Source: Glandiceps talaboti (Eukaryota; Hemichordata; Enteropneusta; Spengelidae). From it: a DNA stretch of 38,409 bases. Numbering within the stretch: position 1 is the first letter of the stretch; the number at the start of each line of letters is the position of its first letter. A program made the translations under genes and the position numbers. The DNA lies in contig NC_135562.1 of the NCBI RefSeq assembly GCF_964340395.1, forward strand, positions 11,351,134-11,389,542, read 5' to 3'. The notes below the pieces were generated by a model. It was given only the letters and a program-made list of their open reading frames with translations. It had not been told where the DNA came from and ran no database searches. This document shows positions 24,601 to 36,159 of this stretch, in pieces.

Positions 24601-27600
24601 ATGATAAAAACTGGCATTTCTTGTGAGTCACCACATAGTAAGAGATAGGGGAACACCAAATTTTGGGGGTCATTAGAAATTGTGTGCATCAGTGGCACAT
24701 CAGATTGGTTTAGAGGGCACACTGGTCAGCACATAGTAAGAGATAGGGGAACACCAAATTTTGGTGGGTCATTAGAAATTGTGTGCGTCAGTGGCACGTC
24801 AGATTGGCTTAGAGGGCATATTGATGATCACACTCATATCATATCTAAGATGTGTTCTGTAATCACTCTTTATGTAAGTCAACCAGTTCTGATACAGTAC
24901 ATTTTGTACATTCACACCTACTGCAATGACTGTTCTGTAACTATATTATTGTTTATTTTTATATGTAGGTGCCAAGAGCTAGAAGACAGAAAAGAACAAT
25001 AGGACCAGGTCCAGCAAAGTATGGACTCCCTAGTGTACTGCAGAGTAAATCTGATTTCAATAAAGCCACAACAACGAGTTGTTTTTCTCTTCCCTTAGCA
25101 ACCAATCCTAGAGATAATAAAATTAAACAACCCGCTCCTAACACATATAATGTAAGTACATATACATTGTCTAGTGGTGGAATTGGCCATTGCAGACTGC
25201 AAACAGGAAATTGAGAATACAGCGCCCTTGCTCAAATTGAGGGAATTCTCACCTCATAGTACCATTTCTTAAGAGCTTTGTTCCATGTATTCTGTAGAAG
25301 TGTAAATCAGAGATGTTTTTTGCATTGTTCAGACATCGAGAAAAGCAGCAGTGCTCTATGATTAACCAGGTAACCTATGGAGGCTATACCATGTATACCC
25401 CCAAGGTACACACAGACAGGAAGTAGAGTGCCACCATGGCAAATTTTGGAAAGGCCAATTCTAAAGAGTGTTCACATTGGACAAAAAGGGTCCACTCAGG
25501 TCTTTGTCAGACTGAAACAGGTTGAACAGTTTAGGTCAGCACAAGGAAATGTTTTGTCCTGGGTCAAGAGGGGGTTAGCCATTAAGAGGCAAGGAAATAT
25601 TTAGCCAAATCCAAACTTGTGAATAAAGAATAAATTTGGGTTGATTCATTATCCATTGGATGCCTACAGTGTTAACCACTACATGGTTACATCAGCAGAA
25701 ATAGCAGCATTGTGATCGAATCAGAGTATTGCAGGATTGTCTAACTATGGATGTAAATTTATATTTTAACTCACCTTGCAGGTAAATAGAAATATAGTAG
25801 AGAAACACTATGGAAGCCAAGTTCAGGCGTCATTTAAATCCACATCAAAACGAGTTGACTTCAACCCAGCAAGAGACAACTTTCCAGCCCCAAGTAAGTA
25901 TACACATTTTGAATTTAGACAGGACTGCCAGTGTAGCAGAATAGTAATAAGGGACTGTAACCATTGAAATAAAGTTAGAGAATACTAATGCACAATGTTG
26001 CAAAGGTAGATAAATTTGTACAAAATTGTATCAAAGTTAGAAGGGACTACACAAATCCAGAATTGTTGCAGTTCTGATGTGTGACCATCAATTCATGTGT
26101 ATAGATTCGGAAACGCCACCTTTTCATACAGTGTAAAGAATGGAGTCAATGTATGGGGCTGCTTTCATGACAAGTGTGTATTTGTAACACTTTTATATGA
26201 TTTATACTAGTATTATATTCCATATGTAAATTCCAGAATCCAAGAAACATTTGGATATAATATTTTTTGATTGTATTACAGGTCAATATGATGTGAATGA
26301 TAAGTTAACTAAAGACTCACCAAGAGTTCCTCTTAGTAGTTTTAAATCAACAACAGTTAGGAAAATGGCAGGAACACCACCAGCAGTAAGTATATAGTGT
26401 CTGTAGTCTTTATTTATTAGTAGTTGAATAATTTACAACATGCAGCAAAATAGCTGGTTTACCAAGGTCATACCTTTCTCGTGGCCAGCTGGTAATGTCA
26501 TAGTCAGTAAGGTATGCCATGACGGGGCACCCTCACACATTGGGCTACCCGGTGAGGGCAGCATGATATGATGTATCTTGGGGACGATCGCACAATGCTG
26601 CACAAGCTCAATAAATGAACTTCCTTTATTTAGGATAAACCCCCTCCCCCAAACGAACATTCACAAGTGTAACATCAACACATTTATATATGATGTAAAA
26701 CATGATGAAACTTGTAGCAGTCACATCACTACGATCGATGCATGGTAAAACATGATGGTAAACACATTAAAATACTACTGGAAACCTAGCAACGTATCTC
26801 ACATTAGAAGTAAACTTTAATCAATTTATCAACATCTCAGTAGTAAATACAGAACCTGTTATCATTGAAGGTGTGGAAGTTTTTGATATTTGGTTAGAAG
26901 TGCGAAAATGAAGTTCAGCAATCGCATTGACTCCAGACCCCCTCCCCTAAACGAACGAAGCTTGTGTGTAATTGAGCGATTGTCCCTTACAGTCTAGTAA
27001 TGTCACTATGTGAAGTAGTGTACAGCTAAACCATATAAGGGTTGTCACTTTGCATTTAATCCAATCTATGTTAATAGCATTCATATATACATACATGAAA
27101 GTTGATTGATTTAATGATTTCTACAGAACCCTGGTCCTGGACATTACAAACCCTTTGAAGCTGCTGAGTTAGCAAATAAACAGATCTTACCGTAAGTACC
27201 ATTTTAATATTAATTAATGTCTTTGTATCTTTATTTCTGTGGTAAATGAGTACAAAAAGATTGAATTTGACAAAAGTTCATTATTTTACACTCTCCTGAT
27301 TGTTGACAAGCTCAATTCCATTCCATGTCTTTTAAGTCCCATGGGCAAGGCTGGAGGAGAGTTCTATGTTGGGTCCCATTGGCTCAATGAACACTATATA
27401 ATGTATTGATTTTGTCATTATACACTTATTACATTATCAAGTAGACATGGTGAATGCCATTTGATGTCTTGATTTTACTATTTTATGCATTTCTTACATT
27501 ATTGTCAAAACTTTGTCTGAATTCCTCATGACGTTATTGAGTAAACAGTTTCCAGCATGTTCGCCACTGTGTGTTAGTTACCAATTTTTGTTCATTGTTT

Positions 27601-28633
27601 ATTTATGTCGACAGACGTAAGCATTACCTGTGTATATCAGCTCCTGCTATGCCTTTGCCACCACCATTACCAGAACCCGGACCTGGTAGTTATGATGTAG
27701 TAGATTACCAAGGACCTAGTAAACATTATATGTCTAGTGCTGTCTTTGTATCTAATACCAGTAGATGGACTGGTGAGGTTAGGAATGTTGAAGTACCAGG
27801 ACCTGGTAAGTTAATAACGGTAGATTTGTATGACTGGGGGTGGGCGGGGTGGGAGGTACTCTGCTGGATAATTAGTACAGGTGTACGCCTGGTGGAACCA
27901 AATTACAAGCACAAATGCTAAATAAAGAAAAAAAGGAGTAAAAAGTCTAGAGTTCAGCCAACAGCTACATGTAGGAGTTAAGTATCTACATTCTGCCTGA
28001 AAACACGATAGGAGGCAATATTTGAAAATTTGATTAATAGGCTACCTGGAAACTACATTGTCCAAAGTATGGAATAAGGAGGCAAAACCTCTGGATAGTG
28101 CTGTTGGTGAAAGTTTTAGGACCTGGTCACCTAATAGCCATTTTGTTTGTGTGATATTGCTGTTTGGGAGATATTTTATGCCCTAAGTTGATAAGTATAA
28201 TTTTTGTGTGCAAAACTGTTGTAGGAAATTTCCATAGCTGTAATGGATTAATAGCTATAATGTTACATGAATGTAATGGGAGGGGGAAGAGAGCAAATAC
28301 ACCTGTATTTATATCATGTGTTTACATATGTACATGTGTGTGTCCACACATATAACTTTTAAATGTAGGGCTCTTCATGCGTTTTTGAGAAATGCTCAAA
28401 GTTCCAATAATTGGACAGTTAATAGCCATAGTAATATTTTTGATGTATTAGCCTTACATTGCATCTGTTTTGAGACTACTTTAAAAGTGGACCATTGTGA
28501 ATATTTAACAAGGCTGTAAAAGTCAGTTATTTTCATGACGTCTTTGGTGTGTTTCATTACAGCAACGTACAGACCAGATGATGTCACTGGTAAACAGTCA
28601 TTCTTCTATAATGCACAAAATAGATGGATTTAG
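21615..28633 (+). CDS. STPG1: STPG1 (MAPO2), sperm-tail PG-rich repeat protein, whole coding region, 9 exons
   Basis: Joined exons are 21615-21690, 23097-23218, 23902-24006, 24969-25151, 25782-25893, 26282-26385, 27127-27191, 27615-27805 and 28563-28633. All borders are GT-AG and in phase, giving 1029 nt (342 residues plus stop); human STPG1 is 334. The protein is a series of PG-rich (SHIPPO/STPGR) repeats: NPGPGTY, GPGPAKYG, PAPNTYN, PAPSQYD, NPGPGHYKP, EPGPGSYDVVDY and VPGPATYRP. Landmarks shared with human STPG1 are SLSKKG, FVSNTSRWT and the end TGKQSFFYNAQNRWI. The human protein was described as a factor in O6-methylguanine-induced apoptosis. STPGR repeats are also found in axonemal microtubule-associated proteins, so a ciliary or flagellar role is the main inference. 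Confidence 0.96.
22524..22777. mobile_element. MITE family CAATAGGGAACTTGC, copy 2 (STPG1 intron 1), inverted relative to copy 1
   Basis: Ends CAATAGGGAACTTGC and GCAAGTTCCCTATTG are perfect inverted repeats; 254 bp. The interior is the reverse complement of 10122-10374. Confidence 0.8.
23097..23218 (+). CDS. STPG1: STPG1 exon 2
   Basis: This exon completes Gly26 and encodes residues 27-66, including SERKGFLSRSRRFHDDVEV. This aligns with SEKKGFNSQAKRF in the human protein. The acceptor is a poly-T tract followed by cag, and the donor is gtaagt. Confidence 0.95.
23440..23760. repeat. possible tandem SINE-like repeat (STPG1 intron 2)
   Basis: Two related blocks (GGGGTAAGGACTCAAACCTG to CCACCCAGGCT, and GGGGTCAGAACTTGAACTAG to CCCCAGGCTGA) about 230 bp apart look like degraded reversed tRNA-like heads. 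The two overlapping plus-strand ORFs (109 and 118 codons) fall within it and look incidental. Confidence 0.3.
23902..24006 (+). CDS. STPG1: STPG1 exon 3 (first PG repeat)
   Basis: This exon encodes residues 67-101, TENPGPGTYGHWKSG through SSLSKKGMGVGFVSK. The acceptor is tattttcag and the donor gtaatg, at phase 0 on both sides. Confidence 0.96.
24558..24823. mobile_element. hAT-like MITE, copy 3 with internal duplication (STPG1 intron 3)
   Basis: Flanked by the exact 8-bp duplication ATGATCAC (24550-24557 and 24824-24831). Ends GAGTGTACCCTCTAA and TTAGAGGGCATATTG. The second half (CACATAGTAAGAGATAGGGG onward) is duplicated with a 98-bp offset, giving 266 bp. It ends 145 bp before STPG1 exon 4. 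Confidence 0.8.
24969..25151 (+). CDS. STPG1: STPG1 exon 4 (second and third PG-type repeats)
   Basis: This exon encodes residues 102-162. VPRARRQKRTIGPGPAKYGL is followed by a segment ending in IKQPAPNTYN. The acceptor is atatgtag and the donor gtaagt. Confidence 0.96.
25782..25893 (+). CDS. STPG1: STPG1 exon 5
   Basis: This exon encodes residues 163-199 plus one base of Ser200. VNRNIVEKHYGSQVQASFKS is followed by a stretch ending NFPAP, the start of a PAPSQYD repeat split over the intron. The acceptor is ccttgcag and the donor gtaagt. Confidence 0.95.
26282..26385 (+). CDS. STPG1: STPG1 exon 6
   Basis: This exon completes Ser200 and encodes residues 201-234. QYDVNDKLTK is followed by LSSFKSTTVRKMAGTPPA. 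The acceptor is tattacag and the donor gtaagt. Confidence 0.95.
26500..26582 (-). repeat. dispersed repeat copy (STPG1 intron 6)
   Basis: In reverse complement this matches 2050-2150 (GAGGGYGCCCCNTCATGGCR, then TACCT) and, more weakly, 4975-5068. The family is unclassified. Confidence 0.4.
27127..27191 (+). CDS. STPG1: STPG1 exon 7 (65 nt)
   Basis: This exon encodes residues 235-255 (NPGPGHYKPFEAAELANKQI, then L) plus two bases of Pro256. The acceptor is ttctacag and the donor gtaagt. Confidence 0.94.
27615..27805 (+). CDS. STPG1: STPG1 exon 8 (most conserved block)
   Basis: This exon completes Pro256 and encodes residues 257-319 plus one base. A proline run leads into LPEPGPGSYDVVDYQGPSKH and FVSNTSRWTGEV. 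This closely matches human PGPGQYEIVDYLGPRKH and FVSNTSRWT, and it is the block that fixes the identity. The acceptor is gtcgacag and the donor gtaagt. Confidence 0.97.
28563..28633 (+). CDS. STPG1: STPG1 exon 9 (C-terminus and stop)
   Basis: This exon completes Ala320 and encodes 22 residues ending TGKQSFFYNAQNRWI, then TAG at 28631-28633. The acceptor is ttcattacag. Confidence 0.96.
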
Positions 28634-28903
28634 TAGAACGCATAGAGTGACAGACTGTTCTGTGATTTATGTTACTATTACTGAGGACGTCTTCCTGTCT
28701 TTTAAATCCGTCCATGGAAACATTTACTTGACTGGACTTGTCATCTGTACTTGGTCTTAGAAGAAGAACAAAGACACGGGAAGACATTGATGTTGTTACC
28801 CTGTAAATTACATTTATTTCCTGTATATATTGTATATTTCTAAATTGTTGATACAAAGAATTATTTGACAACATTCAGTAGCTACAAAATATTAATTGTG
28901 TAT

Positions 28904-28909
28904 AATAAA
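28904..28909 (+). terminator. STPG1 polyadenylation signal
   Basis: AATAAA lies about 270 nt downstream of the STPG1 stop, followed by a T-rich stretch. It is the first canonical hexamer after the stop. Confidence 0.7.
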
Positions 28910-31900
28910 GACTTTTGTAAAAGTTAAGTACACAAGACCGGTCTGTTTCTATGACAACACCTGCATTGTTTTTATAGCGCCTGCTTTCTTGTGTGGAATA
29001 ACGTGCCTCTATCATACATCAGTAAATGAAATGAAATTTAAAATGAAAACTAAATTCATCAACAAGTAGGTGTGAAGTATGTACAGTTATATGTACAACA
29101 GTTTGTGATACCAGAGTCTTTGATAAAGTACAAATTCTACATTTCATTTATTTTTTGCTTGATTAACCCATGGTCTTTGCATTCTTGCAAGCCAGAGCAC
29201 ACATTTCTGCTGAAGCAATGGAATAAGTAACCTCTTGGTGGGTACGTTTTGGAAGGTGTCGTAAAGACGCCTGTGGTTTACGACATTGGGTCTTTGTTAC
29301 TGATTCACTAAATGAAATTTATCACTAATCCAAATACAAATGCAGAGTGCAAGGCAAAAAGAATGTAGTAAATGTGATGTCATCACCAAAAGTTTTCCCA
29401 TATACCCTTGCAGGAAATCCCCAAAATAGCAGCATGTATGATGAGTGCAGTTGAGATTCTTTACAAGATTTCAAAGTTTAATAACTTACTGAAGTGCTAT
29501 TTTATCACCCAAAATAATATATATAAGTTGATAGCAGTAATCAATACAAGTGTACTAAAGGCAGAAATAGTCTGACTGGACTTTTCATTTGAAAACATGC
29601 TATTTTGCCATTATTTCAGATAGGAATGTACAGGATACTAGTAGTTGCTAGGCAACTGAAGCTAAATATTGCCAATGGGAAATATATATGAAAAAGTAGT
29701 ACCTCATCAAAATTGTTATTTTTTGCAAGACATTCTCATATTTTGGCAATTTAAACAGATGAAAATAATAATAATAATAATTACATTACAAATTTCAATA
29801 CACAAACACCGTCATATAAACATTCACTTAGCATGTAGTGCAAATATCACAGCCCAAATATTAGCATTTTCATCTCCGGACTGGGATGTTATCTGCCTTC
29901 TCTATGTATGGCAGATTACTATCAGATCCTATGATGCAAAATCATATTAGGTGAGTGTAGTGTCCATGTTTTTGCTAAGATTTGGGAACCCCAGAAACAG
30001 AAAGAGGAAATATGGGAAACTGGCCGTTCCCAATACATTGTACCATAATTTTGGTGTGGGTAAAATGACTTGGGAACACAGATAGATTTACCTTCTTACC
30101 ACCCCTGACAAAGCACTGACTTTTCTTCATTGGTTCAATTGTAAGATTTCTTGCAGTGTAGTCTGTCCAGTAAACTCTCATCCTATAGTGTCAGTGAAAT
30201 CACACACCACAAGAGGCTTAGGTGTGCATTTGACATGAAATTTATAGTTTATCTATGTCTACCTATAGCATGGCGAAGACTGCCAAACAAGACTCATAGA
30301 GAGAGTTTCCAAGTGATCAAATTTTTGATATGGTCCACCTGGAGCAGGAGTCTAACTCATCTTTACTAGTAGTAATTCAAAGCTCACTTCAAAATACTGT
30401 TTGTTTACTGGGGAACACCACTCCAGGAAATACTTCTACTTCTACTTCTATACTGTGTAAACATCTGAAAGGATTATCATCCCACAGAGACAGTTCATAA
30501 AGTAATGATTCCTGAGAGTCCATTTCATGAAATTACATAATAATCATAATGTTATTTTTTATATGGTGCTTTCCCACTCTGTGTTTAAAGCACTTTACAA
30601 TTATTACCCCTGGCCCACATCTATACATGAGAGATGTTTTACACTGAATGGATGAGGCACTAGGGAGTCATGAATATTCATTGTTCAACCATGAATATAT
30701 TATTTCTGCTGACTCCCATGATGCAATGGCCCACAGCAAAGATACCTTACAATGCACAAGATCACTTGATATTTCTCTGAAATTGCAGGTGATTGTAAAA
30801 TCATGAAAGGAATATCCAGAACCATCATTTATGAAAATGCTTGTATTTTTTGTGATGCGTTCCCCTTTAATATTCACCCTTCTGAATCTACTTATTGTTC
30901 ATTAAACAAATTACAAGTGAAATAGATTCAACAGTGTGAACAAGCAAAATAAAAATTCATTTATTTTAAGTGACTAGGTATTAAAAGACCATTGTCATGC
31001 TTCACCTTTAAACTAAGCAGATATATAAAGTAGATAGAATAGTACACGCTGTAAATCCTCTTATTGTCCAGGGGATATAAAGATAAACCTATAGAAATAA
31101 ATATGACCACAAAGCTAAACCTTGAACTGACAATCTGGGTGCTCATAGCACACTTAAATCTTACATACTTTTTTTTATATATTATTCATTCTCGCAAGCC
31201 AGAGCACGTATTTCTGCTGACGCAAAGAAACGTTTTGGACAGTGCCGTAAAAGGCTTGTGGTTTATGATGGGGATATTATAGTATACTCGTACGCACATG
31301 CTTTGTTAAAAGTGCAAAATCTGTAGACAATACAGTCCCTAGAATTTAATAAAATCATCAGTGTTGGAATTAATATTATTCTCGAAGTTGTTACCCTGTA
31401 TTTTACATGCTTTAATACAAGACCTTAAAGTACAGGAATACATATTGAAGATCGTGACAGGAAAAATGAAATTTTGAAAACCCATTTTTTGTTTCAAGAG
31501 TCACTACTCTATGAACTTTAAAACTCTTTGCACTTGAGACAGTCTTTAAACTGACTTTGACTTATCATGTTATCCTTCGACAAATCAAAATGTTAATTTA
31601 TGACCAGTATCATAAATAAGTACCCCATATTATTGATGGTAAAAATGAATTATTAATAATCTTTTCTGTAATTTTGGCCCATGTTTATTCTACTTTACAC
31701 TGTACATAACTAGCTAGCAAGTAGACAAAATATATTTACATTTTAACAAGGCTAGTTTATTGTCTTCCCAAATCTTTCAATTCAACTGGTGTAACTAATA
31801 CTTTGAAATTGCTGTGGATTAGCATGAATATTTCAGTGTGACATGGATATACAGAAACCTACTAACGTTTGGCCCCTTGATGACATTTACTATATGTACT

Positions 31901-33359
31901 CAGCTTGTTGGTTCACAACAGAATTGTGCATGATATTCCCTGTTTGACACGCTTTATTAAATATGTATAATAAGTCACATCAAATGGAATTATAAATTTC
32001 TATAAATATGTAAGCTGCCTTATCATATTATATTTGATATGATGATAAGTATTTTCTGTGATAAATATCTGAAGACAGAGACATTCTGATAATTAAACTG
32101 TAAATTTAGCAGTTGATAACTTTGACATCTGCATGGCTACACTTTCTTGCTCACTAGTATTCAGGCAAAACGAAAAATAAATGTGTGTTTCCAATAACCC
32201 GACCAACCCTAGTTTAAGCTGCCAAACACATTTTTAAAAAAAACATTTAGGACAAAAAAGATAAGAAATTCTTTGTCTTCACATTCACGCTTGTCTGTTT
32301 TCTTTCCTTAGTGATGTCTGCAAACTATCACAGAAGGGGTATTCTAACCGACAATTTATTTGGTTTTGGGTCAAGCAATATTTTTTCAACAAATAAAAAT
32401 TAAAAAGATAAAAATAAATACAAACCAACGTACCCTATTCTCTGAGGCCATGTTATCAGAAGCACACAATTATTTTTTAAGAAGGACACATGAATTGAAA
32501 TAGCCACAACACTTTCAGTGCATAATTTCAACAACTTCAAATGTGGAAGCAAAGGTTTGTGAATTTTCTTAATCATCCAGGTATGAAGTTAGTAATGGAG
32601 TAAGTACAATCTAACCTACTGGACTTGCTGAAAGGAATAAGATGATAGTTGGCTTGAAGGAGCACTCGACAGGACGTGGAAATTATGTCATGCAAAACAA
32701 CAACATGTCCAGTCAGATGGATCGTAAATACATTAATAGGAAGAAAAGAATCAAGTAAATATTTCGAGGACTTCGTTTCAATGGAGTGTCTTGAAACATC
32801 CCAGGAGAGGGGTGTATAAATATTCACTGAAAAAGATAATGACCTAAATTAATATACTATAACTACAGACTGAGATAACCTATGAATTATAATATCATGT
32901 ACACATGTTAAGATGCATTATCAATCAGCTCTGTCAAGTCATGCAAATCTCCCAAGGATCATGTGTACACTTTGGTTATCATGCTGAAATTAATGGAGGG
33001 GGGGACCTAGTTAGATGTAAATGCTCATTGTAGTTATTATTGTTATCATCAGAGACTATTCTAATGAAATCCTACATCTGGCTATTAAAGTGAGGCACAT
33101 TAAGTATTAAGGATAGCCAATGGGACGGTTTTAGCACTTCTTGGCCAATTTATCTCATATTTATCATAGAACAACCATTCTAATAATTAATAATTAAGTA
33201 CATGCAGTAGCAATGTTTGTTAAATTTCCTTCAAAATTTGATATATGCCTCACTATATCAACAATTATTAGGAGCTATTGTGACCATATACAATGGCAAT
33301 ATGGAAAAAATACTTGCATGCAATAGTAATAATATCAACTACTGGAATTTGTATGTATT

Positions 33360-34190
33360 CATTGACATTTATACCTTATTTGCATAAATATGCAAATTCT
33401 ATGAAAGCTGCCATATACCTACCCACACAGTAGTGGGAAGTTTTGCCTAATAACATGTATATGTAATATTCTCGCAATGGCTCCTTGAGATAAGTACTTG
33501 CAATCATACAGATTTATATTTATAGTTTTACATATTAAATTACCCATTTACATAAAAATGCTAACTCTACTGTAGCTGCCATAAGCTATATATGACCATT
33601 AGAAGTTTTAGTGTAATCATGTCTTGCTTTCTCCACCCCAAGAGTTTTGTGATCACTGCTCCCAATCATTCATATTGATAATTTTAAATATCTAATTACC
33701 TCATTTGCATACACATGCTATTCTGCTGTTCTGCCACATACTATGTCAGATTTTTTGCATTCACTTTATGAGACCAGTATTCCTAATCATGCAGTTTTAC
33801 ATATTGAGAATTTTACATATTCAATTACCTAGTTTACATAAAATATGCAAATTTCTGTCTAGCTACATACCATTAAAGATAGTGGGAAATGTTAGCCTAA
33901 TTATCTCAATCATAATCAATGACTTCATTTGCATAAATATGCTAACTCTACTGTAGATGTATGAACTGTACGAAGTATTCTTAATTATTCAAACTCAGAT
34001 CTCATCTATTAAATCTCCATAATCATTTTCATTTAATGAAATAGGCTACTGGCCTTAAAATGATGATTGTTCAAATTGCCTAAACTATATAAAAAAAAAA
34101 CTTACTTTGTATGATATTGGATATTTAATATATTACAACTGCCTAATTTGTATTGAAATTTCTATGGTTGCCATAGCTGTCATATACAAA
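33360..34190. repeat. degenerate long-unit tandem repeat
   Basis: A block like TTACCTCATTTGCATAAATA, then TGCAAATTCTNCTGTAGCTGCCATA, recurs at about 33379, 33541, 33697, 33826, 33922 and 34142 (spacing 95-220 bp), with interspersed CAATCATNCAGNTTTACATAT. Confidence 0.5.
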
Positions 34191-34504
34191 CTATATCAGA
34201 GCACAATGCAGTAAGTGGCTATATATATGATACAGTGATCTGAACAGCGACTTGCTTTGGTCAAGTTATGCTTTATTTTATATAAGCTTACTAAGTGAAA
34301 CTCCTCGGTAAATATTCTCTTAAAAGGGCTGGACTTCCATCCTTTACTACTTATTTTAGTTGAAAGACAATTGTATTCTGAAGAAGTATACCCATATATT
34401 ATCTGCTTTTATTATATGAATGCTATTTCTCTATATCTTAAGCAAACCACATTTACTACCAAACCAGAGTGACTATAGAGTTTCAATGAAGTAGCATGAT
34501 GTTT

Positions 34505-34860
34505 TGTAAATAATAATAATGATAAATAATAATGTTGGCTTTTATATGGCACTTTCCCACTCTGTGCTTAAAACACAATTATTACCCCTGGCTAGGATCT
34601 ATATTGGTATAATGACCCTTTATACTTCAACTACATGGGAACATACAATCCATTGCAGCCTTTATCAGCACATAGGATTAAAGCATTCACATTGCAACCT
34701 CAATTCTACCAGGTCCATACAGTAGGGTTGACTGAGACACAGTCGTGGTTCAAATCTTTCCACAGAACTTTAGACACTTCAAAACAAATGGCAGTGATAT
34801 GGGATTGAACATGCAACCTGCAGATTCCAAGCTGGCCATGCTAGCCAATCACCTATCATG
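34505..34860 (-). mobile_element. tRNA-derived SINE-like element
   Basis: On the minus strand TAGGTGATTGGCTAGCATGG (A-box region, 34855-34836) precedes GGTTGCATGTTCAATCCC (B-box region, 34818-34801), about 20 bp apart. The element ends at 34560-34505 with AGAGTGGGAAAGTGCCATAT and a TTATTATT-type microsatellite tail. The same tail (CCCACTCTGTGTTTAAAGCA on plus) is seen at about 30570-30600. Degraded, so not a functional tRNA gene. Confidence 0.6.
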
Positions 34861-36062
34861 ACTACACTGCATCACACAGCGGATTTGTTACGAGTTACAC
34901 AAACAACATCAAGGCACTGGTAGTGCACACACACACACACACACACATGGAATGTTACATTGTATCAGGCTGTGAACACAATTGAACAGTTTTGTGATTG
35001 AAATGTTCTTGTTTCATCTGACAGTGAAATTGATTTGTGTTCACAGTGAGACAAGATGTATCATTGTATATGCTTGTGTGACATCAGTGTCTTGCATACA
35101 TAATTTAGTATCAACAAACGTGTGAAATGTAAAATATAACATCATACTGCCTCATTGAAACTCTACAGTCACTCTGGTTTGGTAGTAACATACTAGACAC
35201 TTACATTTACATATGCATCAGTGACTATATTGAACATATTATACTGGAAATCAGGAACTGATGCTTTAATAAAGCTTACAACAAAATATATCCCAGAGTT
35301 TAATATGAACATGGAAGTCTTTGTAGACTGGCAAGGTCAGATATTTCTTTCCATCTTTTAAGTTTCCAGAGATCGAAATTTTTCAAATAAAAGCAAAATC
35401 TCATTTTACAGCGAAATCTCAAAAGTGGTGTTTTTGTGAAAGACATCCGACTACTCATCCTGTCCATCAACCACCTACAATACAGAATACCAGTATTGAA
35501 TTGCCACTATAAAGTTTGCTATTTTTCATTCATTACTCATGAATAATTAATAAGCAAAATAAATTCTTACTTGTCATTCTAGGAAGTCAAAAGTAACTGT
35601 ATAAACATCAAATACCAAATACCTAGAAGATCGACATGGGAGATAACCTTTGTTTACTTTTTCTTTTTCTTACAATATGTACATGTACTCTTCAAAATTT
35701 CCTATTATAACATCCAAGGAAAATTTAAGTATTTTGATTTCTACTTGATTCGTTTGCCCCTGACAACACCATGTGTGCGTATTAGTGGCAGTATAGTCCT
35801 GCTTGCATACGGAGGAATTCGGGACTCGATTCTGACAATTGTCCCTCCCCCTCCAAGTCAGTAATACAGACTCGTGCACCGTCATGTAAGCAGGACTAGA
35901 GGCAGTACATCATACGGTGTTTTATATACATCATGGGAACAAAAGCAAGAGGTTGTGGGAGGGGGGGGGGGTGCGCTACATTCCATACAAAATGATTTAA
36001 GATATCCCTCAGACTGTTGAATATTGAATTTCCTGATTTACCAAAGCACCTGATATTATCGC

Positions 36063-36068
36063 TTTATT
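36063..36068 (-). terminator. polyadenylation signal of the neurensin gene
   Basis: AATAAA on the minus strand lies 92 nt past the TGA stop of the neurensin ORF, giving a short 3' UTR. Confidence 0.6.
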
Positions 36069-36159
36069 ACCATGGTTACAAATATACCCACCAGTTGGAG
36101 GGTCTATGAGTTGCCACACACAGTTCATGCATTACGGCCATCTACAAATTCAGCCTAGC

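Larger units (their letters stand above)
28910..36060. other. intergenic region between STPG1 and the neurensin gene, no gene seen
   Basis: AT-rich and repeat-laden. It holds two copies of a repeat starting CATTCTCGCAAGCCAGAGCAC (29180-29291 and 31187-31275), a CAGTGTTTTTGCTAAGG-family copy (29967-30119), a truncated SINE tail (30540-30612), a degenerate long repeat (33360-34190), a SINE-like element (34505-34860) and a (CA)n tract (34926-34947). ORFs of 60-94 codons here show no recognisable family. Confidence 0.5.

Noticed and set aside
32573-32827. 84-codon minus-strand ORF
   Set aside because: Composition looks protein-like, but I recognise no motif or flanking splice signals; could be a decayed element fragment.
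34801-34860. Possible tRNA gene on the minus strand
   Set aside because: A- and B-box-like sequences are present, but no acceptor stem closes and a SINE tail follows, so it is a tRNA-derived repeat.
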